A stretch of 64,000 nucleotides of DNA. Source: Endomychus coccineus. Its lineage: Eukaryota > Arthropoda > Insecta > Coleoptera > Endomychidae. The notes below the pieces were generated by a model. It saw only the letters and a program-made list of their open reading frames with translations. It did no database searches and had not been told where the DNA came from. Made by a program: the position numbers and the translations under genes. The DNA lies in contig OY294068.1 in assembly GCA_958510875.1 (NCBI GenBank), positions 68,922,633 through 68,986,632 of the forward strand. The letters are read 5' to 3'. Shown in pieces: positions 49,001 to 52,648 of this stretch (within the stretch, counting starts at the first letter, position 1; every line of letters begins with the position of its first letter).

Positions 49001-49246
49001 CGTCGATTTTTTGAATGGCTATGTGTTGAAGTTATAAAACTGCATATTTGTTCACAGCTCGAAATCTTTTCAACAGAATTCAAATACAGATCTATGAGTT
49101 TCAAAGAAAATTGTCACGACGATACGAAGGAAGTCAGTGAAGTGATTACCTCTGGATATTGTGTGGTAATACCTCGAATTTTAATTGAAACATACAAGAA
49201 TTCGAACGGCAGTGTCTGGTACACTCTTAGAATATATATGATATGA
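16004..49246 (+). CDS. SINA/SIAH-type RING E3 ubiquitin ligase, five exons, 252 aa
   Basis: Exons 16,004-16,097, 25,410-25,602, 39,291-39,456, 46,593-46,709 and 49,058-49,246 join with phases 1, 2, 0, 0 and give one open frame of 252 codons. Residues 15-49 form a RING with exactly the SIAH spacing: C15-x2-C18-x10-C29-x3-H33-x2-C36-x2-C39-x6-C46-x2-C49. Residues 50-125 hold the SIAH-type double zinc finger (TC....YGC, H...C.YRQYNC, NCDW...LK.HAL.YH). The rest is the SINA substrate-binding beta-sandwich (GDQLFYFHRQ, FWMELLG, YCVVIPR). SIAH proteins dimerise and attach ubiquitin to target proteins. At 252 aa it is slightly shorter than typical SIAH, and its divergence suggests a lineage-specific paralogue. 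Introns of 9.3, 13.7, 7.1 and 2.3 kb are filled with transposons. All splice sites are GT-AG. Confidence 0.9.
16318..16445. repeat. ~130-bp hairpin
   Basis: tattacgttactagtgtgga through a GC-richer core (gcacgaggcaccggccgagtgc) to tctacacaagtaatgtaca: the two halves are inverted copies with a few mismatches. It lies just beyond the 3' end of the tyrosine-recombinase remnant, so it may be a terminus of that element or a separate small MITE. Confidence 0.65.
16590..17693 (-). pseudogene. Dead Crypton-like tyrosine recombinase
   Basis: Read on the - strand, it begins MDAEINSDDQCTPPEIEGAA and then LPEKSKRRYEYAYDQFLPW, the core-binding (SAM-like) start of insect Crypton-type recombinases. After a frameshift near 17,470 come YSMLRTTLSIHHNVDI and NPKKAKILTQQEICEFINKA. 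After more breaks come VRKQELTQLCINNIEDLG (first catalytic Arg), a TETRFFLNYRDQKC strand and IGNIPRVVAKF. A TAA follows, then YTGHSFRRSFATIL (catalytic H-x-x-R), LVDAGGDLSSLKTHGGWKSS (catalytic His/Trp region) and KVEEESIDDSV. The nucleophilic Tyr expected in the last block (family pattern VAEGYI) is Ser here, one base from Tyr. With at least two frameshifts and one stop it cannot be active. Confidence 0.8.
17846..17945. repeat. Degenerate ~35-bp tandem repeat
   Basis: Three imperfect units of the form tagtgtgatatttgtcattttcg follow one another. They lie upstream of the recombinase remnant on its strand. Function unknown; they may mark an element end. Confidence 0.5.
17946..18439. other. Intronic, nothing recognised
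   Basis: Part of intron 1 of the SINA-like gene. A 69-codon open frame on the - strand (17,936-18,145) has no recognisable motif. At 18,276-18,305 a (TTA)n tract follows a cttcaataaacg-like stretch, in the style of a LINE tail on the + strand. Confidence 0.4.
18440..18700 (+). pseudogene. LINE reverse-transcriptase fragment
   Basis: The + strand frame reads IKKLNHYGYGLRSNAFDLLA, then RYRSNREHFFDI, which fits the 'L.hYGIRG.a..wf.sYLsnR.q.v.i' block between RT motifs A and B of jockey/CR1-type LINEs. Only this block is recognisable; nothing on either side continues it. Confidence 0.5.
18720..19370. other. Intronic; short dispersed repeat at 19.15-19.30 kb
   Basis: No coding signal. The phrase gcatcgaaaataatcactcc / gcatcgaaaatggttactcg followed by gttttcgagttcgct / gtttttgaggtcgct occurs twice about 110 bp apart, suggesting a small tandem-repeated element. 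Confidence 0.45.
19371..20005 (-). pseudogene. LINE endonuclease, downstream half (split by a palindrome)
   Basis: On the - strand, from 20,005 down: NYLTIAESYNSDIILGGDFN, then HDFLNTNNDNVKNVLNLLDR and YGLRQTYEAH, the C-terminal half of an AP-endonuclease-like LINE domain. After broken frames, a 65-codon piece (19,733-19,536) has QVKIFDSLFNNYLQKENW and FYKHFDKC, as seen just after the endonuclease in jockey-type ORF2. The upstream half of the same domain is at 22,260-22,560, on the far side of the 20.0-22.26-kb palindrome. Confidence 0.7.
20005..22260. mobile_element. 2.25-kb imperfect palindrome (fold-back element)
   Basis: Ends match the fold-back family at 3.08 kb: gcagaaattgatacctg at the left, and aattaataccagg (complement) at the right. 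The blocks ccgaaatggcgaacataacc, ctgtaagacgcaataaa, then aacatccataacgtacatt, and the GC-richer acgcggctgccggagcatgc, each occur once per arm in mirror order, so the arms reach about 1 kb each with a centre near 21.0 kb. Mismatches and indels are spread along the arms. It has no coding capacity. It splits a LINE endonuclease gene on the - strand. Confidence 0.85.
22260..22560 (-). pseudogene. LINE endonuclease, upstream half
   Basis: On the - strand: LLFSEHWLQENDFNNYLPNF, then SLSETFYRTILLHWGTSVYI and ICEICLVFL, the pattern 'TEhWl....y.l......fcR....GG..iyv' of LINE AP-like endonucleases. The frame runs into the palindrome at 22,260 and resumes on its other side at 20,005, so the palindrome is an insertion into this LINE. 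Confidence 0.7.
22697..24967. mobile_element. Mariner-like element with ~0.45-kb terminal inverted repeats
   Basis: The left arm (acaggatggtccatcaccag, tagtttatcgaagaataaa, gacctcctggaattttgca-like text, cacagaggcgtgcgaac, ctgcagagagga) and the right arm at 24,560-24,967 are inverted copies of one another with many point changes. Between them lies a transposase remnant on the - strand. The whole length is 2.27 kb. No clear target duplication could be fixed because both ends are worn. Confidence 0.7.
23590..24150 (-). pseudogene. Mariner/IS630-like transposase remnant
   Basis: The N-terminal part reads MRFPNRREPQHNVFANVHHQ and IRIPKTTILRV, a helix-turn-helix region of the type found in insect mariner-like transposases (a YP.RR.P....F block, later a RI..P..T). 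Further on, in other frames, come HPGNENRRKRFYR, FINNILWTDESCFTRRGIVN and FHNQHVWAHEYPHET, then FSINVSIGIYNGNLFGPY. The TDES Asp corresponds to the first catalytic acid and N.HN.H.W is diagnostic. The second half, with the other catalytic acids, is missing, and there are stops and frameshifts. Confidence 0.75.
25060..25330 (+). mobile_element. LINE-like 3' tail with a 17-G run
   Basis: The text ends in gaaataaaatactaataataataatc, a simple (TAA)n tail typical of insect non-LTR elements on the + strand. Shortly before it, positions 25,244-25,260 are 17 consecutive G, out of keeping with the AT-rich surroundings. No coding sequence is attached, so the assignment rests on the tail alone. Confidence 0.4.
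25410..25602 (+). CDS. SINA-like ligase exon 2 (second half of RING, first zinc finger)
   Basis: Acceptor tttctacag, donor AG|GTAAGT. It encodes GHSVCSRC, the last RING cysteines (C46, C49), the RNFALENVAQLLEH linker helix and the first zinc-finger ligands up to IKYC. The frame has no stop over its 193 bases. Confidence 0.9.
25904..25945 (-). ncRNA. Hammerhead ribozyme-like motif at a Penelope terminus
   Basis: Read on the - strand: GTCTT, then CTGATGA, then T and a perfect stem GGTC-GTGA-GACC with a GNRA loop, then GAAA, then CGTACGTA, then AAGAC. GTCTT pairs exactly with AAGAC as stem I. CGTACG can form the tiny stem III typical of Penelope-associated hammerheads, with cleavage expected after the GTA. 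All three conserved core pieces (CTGATGA, GAAA, TH) are in order. One extra T after CTGATGA departs from the consensus. Penelope-like elements are known to carry minimal type I hammerheads; activity here is inference. Confidence 0.65.
26456..26854 (-). pseudogene. Penelope-like element, GIY-YIG endonuclease end (left copy)
   Basis: The 132-codon frame holds the connector that follows the reverse transcriptase (NGYPKTFFNPIIKERI, SYIPETSEKIEKCLKKYDIN, VAHKPTNC) and then the GIY-YIG nuclease start: TVYKLNCLDCDGAYTRISKQ with QKRMYHHK. The pattern Y-K-x-x-C-x-x-C-(D/G)-x-Y, then R..(E/H)HK is that of Penelope endonucleases, but the Gly of the second motif is Arg here. The frame stops just after STALA because of a frameshift; the other copy continues further. 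The RT part is absent. Confidence 0.8.
26963..27376 (+). pseudogene. Penelope-like element, GIY-YIG endonuclease end (right copy)
   Basis: It starts in the same connector (YIPETSEKIKKCLKKYDIN, VAHKPTSC), has a frame break, then CDGTYTGISKQYIQKRMYGH and, beyond the point where the left copy breaks, PKHSNHQFDYKNVNILTKET, NYYERSILEMIHI and VNHRTDVQTL. The late E (in R..LE) and the N near the end are the conserved catalytic and structural positions of this nuclease. The C-terminal half is open and complete up to the stop. Confidence 0.8.
27772..27813 (+). ncRNA. Degenerate hammerhead-like motif, second Penelope copy
   Basis: Same place in the right-hand copy: GTCCT, then CTGCTGATGG, then TCGTGAGACCGAAACGTACG and TAAAGAC. 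Stem I is weakened by one change and the bases joining the core to stem II have lost two positions, so the catalytic core is probably broken. Confidence 0.5.
27870..28309. other. Intronic, nothing recognised
   Basis: AT-rich sequence between the Penelope pair and the 3' end of a LINE. No open frame longer than about 40 codons and no repeats were seen. Confidence 0.4.
28585..29482 (-). pseudogene. LINE reverse transcriptase domain
   Basis: Consecutive RT blocks in three frames: FLRYCANRSDVSKLWKNIDS (pre-RT), GYFPEIWKHSITKPISKKTN (fingers), FISILPAMSKFLKKL, FDYSKALNSIDHDLMIATFE (motif A, with the catalytic Asp of F-D-Y-S-K-A in place), FFRSYL, then VTSGMPQESVLGPTLYLI (motif B, Gly-Ser changed) and FADD (motif C). 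The order and spacing are those of jockey/CR1-type RTs. Multiple stops show it is inactive. Confidence 0.78.
29535..31175. mobile_element. hAT-like element, 1.64 kb
   Basis: Ends are inverted: agagctcggaaaatatgcac at the left, and agagctcgggaaatatgca as the complement of the right end. The motif aaatatgca is repeated many times just inside both ends, like the subterminal repeats that hAT transposases bind. Inside, on the - strand, are two exons of a hAT-type ORF. A matching 8-bp target duplication could not be fixed. It sits within a LINE copy, between its endonuclease and RT domains. Confidence 0.7.
29830..30720 (-). pseudogene. hAT transposase/CGGBP1-like remnant, two exons
   Basis: Exon 1 (about 30,720-30,660) encodes DFKIIDDNHIFCTVCNKP with a good donor (CCG|GTAAGT), the first half of a BED-like zinc finger. 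Exon 2 (acceptor tttcag at about 30,125) encodes IVCEKKFQVDQHLGTATLKS (second half of the finger), QQNFNKLCSLLVGCNIPIAK, LDNSLFKNF, a stop, then VPSATTIRKMMM. This is the pattern of CGGBP1-like proteins derived from hAT transposases: 'C.all.anIP..kl.n..fk.FL' followed by 'P....lRk'. The catalytic DDE part is absent, so the element is non-autonomous, or the ORF was always short. Confidence 0.7.
33792..37025 (-). pseudogene. Loa-type LINE ORF2: endonuclease, reverse transcriptase, RNase H
   Basis: Endonuclease: NLQHSKSSTAVLMRRLSELK, an in-frame stop, then LLLGCDANSHHTVWGSSDVN, REVIDLTLSSRAI and VSLSDHRHILFE (the catalytic SDH). RT (36,145-34,777): KSSRPISLTSFLLKALERLI, YQAGKSTETALHYLV, a damaged motif B (SPLLWCLVV without its usual PQGG), then QAYADDLAAV (active site) and LRVNPEKTE. 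RNase H (34,355-33,792): MWFTDESKSGESSGAGV, VFQAEVCAIRACAL, LVWVLAHPGVKRNEVADELA. C-terminal: IWRGSPGMRQAKLHIREFSP. This domain set, with RNase H, is that of the Loa branch. Frame breaks near 36,150, 35,280, 34,700 and 34,170 make it inactive. Confidence 0.85.
37126..38309 (-). pseudogene. Loa-type LINE ORF1 (Pro/Ser-rich N-terminus, DUF4780-like C-terminus)
   Basis: It starts MATNLSPSLVGSNMNTNQNK. The first ~150 codons are Pro/Ser-rich and basic (KRPRTPASTPESTRVVKRRR), typical of nucleic-acid-binding ORF1 N-termini. At 37,494-37,126 a 122-codon frame reads ATIKPWKNVNILAVEPKALP, PWGILERKEEPNGLRLIVWL and DQEFIDRLGTMDFQPFV, a fold found in insect Loa/R1-clade ORF1 proteins (DUF4780, ferredoxin-like). 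At least three frame changes (near 38,090, 37,880 and 37,550) break it. ORF1 proteins bind the element RNA and form the transposition particle. Confidence 0.7.
38795..39110 (+). mobile_element. Penelope-like 3' UTR copy with hammerhead remnant
   Basis: Matches the 3' region of the 26-28-kb pair: catctggttcgaaagtagat, aacagtggattctta, tttctgttcgtttaggcgac, ggtgcgataaggacgc, ctgatgatggtcgtgagacc. At 39,072-39,092 the CTGATGA core and stem II are intact but the following GAAA has become GAAT and stem III is lost. No coding part. It ends about 180 bp before exon 3 of the SINA-like gene. Confidence 0.75.
39291..39456 (+). CDS. SINA-like ligase exon 3 (second zinc finger, start of SINA domain)
   Basis: Acceptor tttatccacag, donor ACG|GTGAGT. 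It encodes YRQYNCKLGKNCDWEGRL, the histidines of the second finger (H..GYH) and the start of the substrate-binding domain. It lies 180 bp downstream of a Penelope 3' tail and 180 bp upstream of a Penelope endonuclease remnant on the other strand. Confidence 0.9.
39640..40485 (-). pseudogene. Penelope-like RT and GIY-YIG endonuclease remnant
   Basis: From 40,460 down, the - strand shows EFVNIPCNSELVSFYVCNMF, TNIPSGQRL (RT motif A; the normal FDV is FYV), LDGNPLSSLISEIFMSFLED (motif B) and SYVDDILTYF (motif C, the YVDD of Penelope RTs), with frameshifts. From 39,905: YFRKIIEKILKILKHDNLNI, AFKPNSKLGHISFNNKDKTK, then FGVYELSCQGCDSFCIGQIG, RAFSIR (GIY-YIG: V-Y...C..C, then IGQ.GR). It differs clearly from the 26-28-kb family. 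The two domains keep the canonical RT-then-endonuclease order. Confidence 0.75.
40913..41726 (-). pseudogene. LINE RT, motifs B to C-terminus
   Basis: A 159-codon open frame (41,726-41,247) runs from the WFESYLSRR thumb-side block through GPVSGPTLFAIF (motif B) and YADD to the DLGVFFDGKLTFIPHID block. A second frame of 109 codons (41,242-40,913) gives the following region with LEYCSSVWSP..A....IESVQRRF. The two frames lie 5 bp apart, so a single frameshift separates them. Among the RT remnants here it is the least decayed. Confidence 0.82.
42982..43200 (+). pseudogene. Harbinger transposase N-terminal fragment
   Basis: It starts MNNVAYDSSSSSSSEDEEFI, has a stop, then continues with FDFFERGRLTKPTVLSLLEK and IEHLISFPTNR. 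The pattern 'fr...R.sk.tv..Ll..i...l..pTNRn' is the start of the DDE nuclease (HARBI1-like) family. The frame ends at an 'aaacag' sequence. The rest of the DDE domain is missing. Confidence 0.7.
43482..43752. mobile_element. hAT-type MITE, 271 bp, 8-bp target duplication
   Basis: ATGGGACA flanks both ends exactly (43,474-43,481 and 43,753-43,760). Terminal repeats start CAAAGAGTTCTATATATA, and the element is nearly palindromic along its length, including an inner pair gtgcgagtgagagcgca and its complement. An 8-bp duplication with this type of end is characteristic of hAT. It lies inside the Harbinger element. A truncated relative starts at 9,182. Confidence 0.9.
45490..45780 (+). pseudogene. 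Penelope-like GIY-YIG endonuclease fragment
   Basis: The + strand shows SIPNFGKITEKINNILEHHT, then IAFKPNSKLRHILFNNKNK in another frame, then LYCKECASSCNGHTGPSFSI and RLNEHKIMVGTNERNIFHY. This is the connector and the first half of the GIY-YIG domain (C..C...Y-x-G.TG..F..R..EH), resembling the 39.6-40.5-kb copy more than the 26-28-kb pair. Frameshifts separate the blocks. The MITE at 45,790 cuts off the rest. Confidence 0.7.
45790..46190. mobile_element. 401-bp palindromic MITE, TA target site
   Basis: CCGGGATATCAAAAATTATC at the left and its exact complement at the right are flanked by TA on both sides (TATA/TATA). The arms stay highly similar for about 160 bp (ggtcaagggtggttgtgg, caataacctacaaatttc and so on), with a ~100-bp centre. 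There is no coding capacity. High arm similarity suggests a fairly recent insertion. Confidence 0.85.
46195..46575. other. Intronic, nothing recognised
   Basis: AT-rich sequence before exon 4. It has no open frame of note and no repeat beyond a possible continuation of the interrupted Penelope copy. Confidence 0.35.
46593..46709 (+). CDS. SINA-like ligase exon 4
   Basis: Acceptor tttcttgcag, donor CAG|GTAACT, 39 codons in phase 0. It encodes LFAMGDQLFYFHRQVDDENI, FFWMELLG and ILYGFQ, matching the central strands of the SINA domain (where SIAH has its F.L.LEK and LIG strands). Confidence 0.88.
46975..47045 (+). pseudogene. Short LINE RT C-terminal fragment
   Basis: The + strand reads LLQLLYNLYIRPTLEYSKII, a stop, then SLIQ, which matches the 'LY...vrp.LEYa..vW.p' block after the RT thumb of LINEs. 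Only about 24 codons remain; it adjoins the palindrome at 47,045. Confidence 0.5.
47045..47568. repeat. 520-bp imperfect palindrome
   Basis: gcgccgaataagac..., tagagggcgctg, ttgttgaaggtctcaaaattt and gagaaaaactcgtttgaatg in the left half have mirror copies (tgagattttgagaacctcaa, gccctctacc, ttattcggcg) in the right half, centred near 47,300. No coding capacity; probably a non-autonomous fold-back element. Confidence 0.8.
48060..48500 (-). pseudogene. piggyBac transposase fragment
   Basis: On the - strand: RRRNMPKFDNKKRNRCDSES, then MDTKQVLVLNNCHENKIVEV, KDGSKIILPECPEAIQCYNS and YMGSVDLSDQ, then NAWIIFKELRNKPNIPFINF. The order W-x-D-x-K-x-V (here the residue before MDTK is a stop), 'KDG....CP..i..YN..MG.VDl.DQ' and 'NAw..yk' is diagnostic of piggyBac DDE transposases. 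It covers the last catalytic Asp region (VDLSDQ) and some of the insertion domain. Both ends are missing and no terminal repeats were seen. Confidence 0.82.
49058..49246 (+). CDS. SINA-like ligase exon 5 (C-terminus)
   Basis: Acceptor ttgttcacag. 62 codons and TGA. It encodes LEIFSTEFKYRS, the segment with EVITSGYCVVIPRILIE (equivalent to the conserved I....CL.....A..F of SIAH) and the final strand ending LRIYMI. Confidence 0.88.
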   Translation, partial: LEIFSTEFKYRSMSFKENCHDDTKEVSEVITSGYCVVIPRILIETYKNSNGSVWYTLRIYMI

Positions 49247-49361
49247 ATCGAAACTTCATTCGACTCCAGTGCAGATTAAACAATTTTATTTCCATAAATA
49301 TAAGCTTTCGTAACAAAACATAGTAAGGAAAACGAGAGGCTAGTATCACGAAGATCTTTCA

Positions 49362-49367
49362 AATAAA
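49362..49367 (+). terminator. Candidate poly(A) signal of the SINA-like gene
   Basis: AATAAA 116 bp after the stop codon of exon 5; it is the first canonical hexamer downstream. Cleavage would follow shortly after. Confidence 0.5.
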
Positions 49368-49399
49368 ATTATATTCAATGGAGTTTCAGATTAAAAAGA

Positions 49400-50127
49400 T
49401 GTAGTGTAATTAAAGAATTGTCAATGTTCCATAGAATTAAGTTTCAACGATGTTAGGATTAAGTTTTTGTTGTATGATTTTTTCAAGTACGTATTTTAAG
49501 ATTTTTTGACTATACTTTTGTGCTACTTTGTACTTCATTTGTAACTTTATATTGACCCCACTTTATGTTCTTATTTGTTATACAATTATGATCTTATCCA
49601 TTATGTACTATTCGTCTATATTTGAACCATTTCTTTCTAGTATTTAATATTTATGCAAAATTTCCAAATGAAATATGTTATAAATAAGACTAATTCTAAA
49701 TGACTTATTGAAATATATCTATTTACTATCTATTATTCCTTTAATTCGGACGAATCAGTAGGGACTAAGGGGTTGCGGAGGGAGCGGCTCGCCTCTAGTC
49801 TAGGGGGATCAAAATTTCGAGAAAGCCTTTTTAGCCAAATCCCAAATAAGCCCGAAATATGTTCAGTAAGAAAGGGCAGACTGGGGTTGGAGGCTCCCGT
49901 ACCTATGCAAAATATAAACGCGGTATCTATTATTAGGGCGTGGCAATTGACAAAATAACATATCTTTCTATCTACCCCGCCCTGATCTATGGCAGCTTCA
50001 GCGCGAAACATAGATAATAATAGATAATGAACAAGGATAACATACTAAGCAACAGCAAAAAAGGCAATCAATCTGAACCTTATTATCGTAAAATTACGTT
50101 TAAGATTGTAACTTGTTGGAAGTCCAA
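49400..50127. other. 3' flank of the SINA-like gene and region before a weak gene candidate
   Basis: AT-rich to about 49,735, then GC-richer (49,740-49,900). The richer part has open frames on both strands (60-90 codons) without recognisable motifs; it may be the 5' region of the candidate at 50,128. A short upstream frame starting at an ATG near 50,028 overlaps its start codon. Confidence 0.35.
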
Positions 50128-50395
50128 ATGAAGAAAATAGCCGCTGCGGGACTTCCTCAACCATTCGAATCTCTCGAAGAATACCCGTCGGAGCGGGAAT
50201 ATCCCGAGCCAAAGACAATATATAGGATGTTGTCTTATCCAACATTGGAAGACTTCGGGCCTTTACGGCCTGTGTGGTATACTGCAGACACGGTACGCGC
50301 GATATATATATTTTTTCTTTTCTCTATTTCTGTCTTCCTGGTAGGCTTGGATAAAATGGAATGATAAAGCTTACATTCCATTTTTAGCATCTCAG
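50128..50395 (+). CDS. Putative two-exon gene start, product unknown
   Basis: Exon 1 (50,128-50,292) encodes MKKIAAAGLPQPFESLEEYP, SEREYPEPKTIYRMLSYPTL and FGPLRPVWYTADT, and ends ACG|GTACGC. Exon 2 (50,345-50,395; acceptor cttcctggtag) encodes AWIKWNDKAYIPFLASQ and ends CAG|GTAATA. Both are in phase 0 and codon use looks protein-like, unlike the surroundings. No further exon was found in the next 2 kb and no domain was recognised. An upstream in-frame TAA at 50,101 allows the ATG as start. It may equally be a fragment of an unrecognised element. Confidence 0.35.
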
Positions 50396-52640
50396 GTAAT
50401 ATTTCTATAATTGATTTCTTTTTTGTCGTCTGTTAAGGCTGCGGTCCGATTATACTAAATTACATGTACAACATCTCCATCTCATTTCGAATTCATCATA
50501 AAATTAAGCACACAATGTAGACAAGTTTCATATCAAATTAAAGCTGAAAGTATGCAGAATTGTATAAAGTAATTTTCGAAAAGATTGATTAAATAACGCC
50601 TTCGAAATAAATTATTGGAAGCAAGCTATTTTCGTCAAGTCAATTCGGTACTTCAAAAGGTATAATTTACGTGAAATATGACCTTAATCATGTGATTATT
50701 GTATTCATACGATACACTGCACATTTAACTATAAGTTAAGACAAAATTCACAACGATCAAATTAATACTTTTGTAGATGAATGATGAATTCGAAACCAAC
50801 AGCATGTACATAATTATGAAATATTGAGAAAGATATAAATGTGAAGTATAGATTTCGAAAGGTTTCTGTAAATTCTGATCGAAATATGCGAATTTATATG
50901 TCGACCTTTCGACGGTAGATGACGCAAGAAATGTGGTTACAGTGGCGTAGTAGAACAATGAACAAATATCTAATAAGAACCCCGTTCCCTTTGCTAATAA
51001 CCTCGTCTTCTTGAATCTACGCGCGACCGTGTATTCGTGTAGCGAACTAGGCCAGCAGTGATGTTCATAAGACATGACTTTGATCTTTGTGCCGAAAGCG
51101 ACTATTTTTTGTTGGAGCCGACACGTTTTCATTGATTTGTAGCTAGCCAAATTATAGAATTGAAGTTGAATGAAAACATATTTATTTACAATTTCTGATA
51201 ATTGGTGACGAATTTATTGTTATTGTTTCTTGTGAAACCAAAAAAATCACAGATAAATGTAATACAATAACTAATAAGTAGAATAAAGTGATCTCTATAA
51301 TCTTTAATTATAATTAAATATTAAATGTACCTAACTAATTGTTGAGAAACTTGTATGTACCTAAGACTTTAATTTCAATAATTAATCTAATATATCTATA
51401 GTTTCGGCGTTTATGCAGTGTAAAATCTTTTTAACTTTCGGAAGTTGGAGAATTTCACTCAAATTTACACTTTCAAATTATTTCACCACACTGTGGCATT
51501 CTCAAAGCTAGGAGCTGATATCTCCTACTATTAAAAATACAAAAGTGTAGTTAGTGAAACTATTAGTCAACATCAATATTAAATTAAACGTTGCAAGTTT
51601 TGTGTAAATTTTAGTTCAAATTTCCAACATCCCGAAAGTTAAAATTACCTTCTGTAATATTTGATGAAGTTGGGTTCGACTTAACGTAAATTCATTTTCA
51701 TTACAACTTGTGAAGGTTTAAAAAAAATTGAAATAAGATATCACTTAATAAAATAATATGATATATTCAACATATTTATTTGGCACAAAAACATCGTGAA
51801 GGGTATTTCTAACACCAAACAAACCTAAGATATACATGCTATTTATACTAATTATAAACTAAGAACAAATCAGGAATATGTTTCAAAACTGTTTTGAGAA
51901 GGGGGAGTTATATAAGTCGTTATGTTAGATATCTGGAAATATGTTCATGGATTTCCAGTGATTCTAATAACGTTAATTTAAACTTTTTTTTCAATCAACT
52001 AGATATTTGGCAAATGTGGAATCCTCTTATCTTAATTTGCTACGATGATGTTCTTTGAATGTAGTCCTAAAGCTGCGTCCCGTCTGATCTAATTAAACTG
52101 AAAGGCAATCTCCATATATCTTAATCTGAATTTTGAAATTGATCGATATTAGATTCATTTCAATCAAATTATATCAGTTATTTTATATGCTGGCGTTTTA
52201 TTTCATTTACAAAAAATGTGTTAACCTTCATAAGTACAATTTCCAAGGAAAATCTATGCATTCCTCAGGTTCCGTATTTTCAATGATGGGGCACATTTCT
52301 CTTGGTGCAATTTTTGGAACCTTCTTTGCTAACATGTTTCACAATAATAGTATCGTAATTGTTATTTACAGCTGAAGCTGTCAATATCCAAATTAGAATT
52401 AATCCGAGACAAAGGAACGTTGACTAATTGAGGGCATTTAAATATAACTATGCATAAAATGTTTTCTTGTCCTTTACCATACCATCCAAAAGGTAGTTCA
52501 TACACTATGAACAGAGAAAATTTGTTGACTACAAGCAATGCTCTCGGTTACACAAATAAAATTATGATTATTTACTTACCCTACTTTTTCAAATTCCGTG
52601 TTCGAATTATAATATTCATTTTTTAATCTTTTTCCTCTTC
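50396..52640. other. 2.2 kb AT-rich, nothing recognised
   Basis: Stops occur in all frames except short open frames. The 141-codon frame on the - strand at 50,725-51,150 has aromatic-rich stretches but no family pattern. No long inverted repeat was noticed, which is unusual for this window. Confidence 0.4.
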
Positions 52641-52648
52641 ATTTGAGA

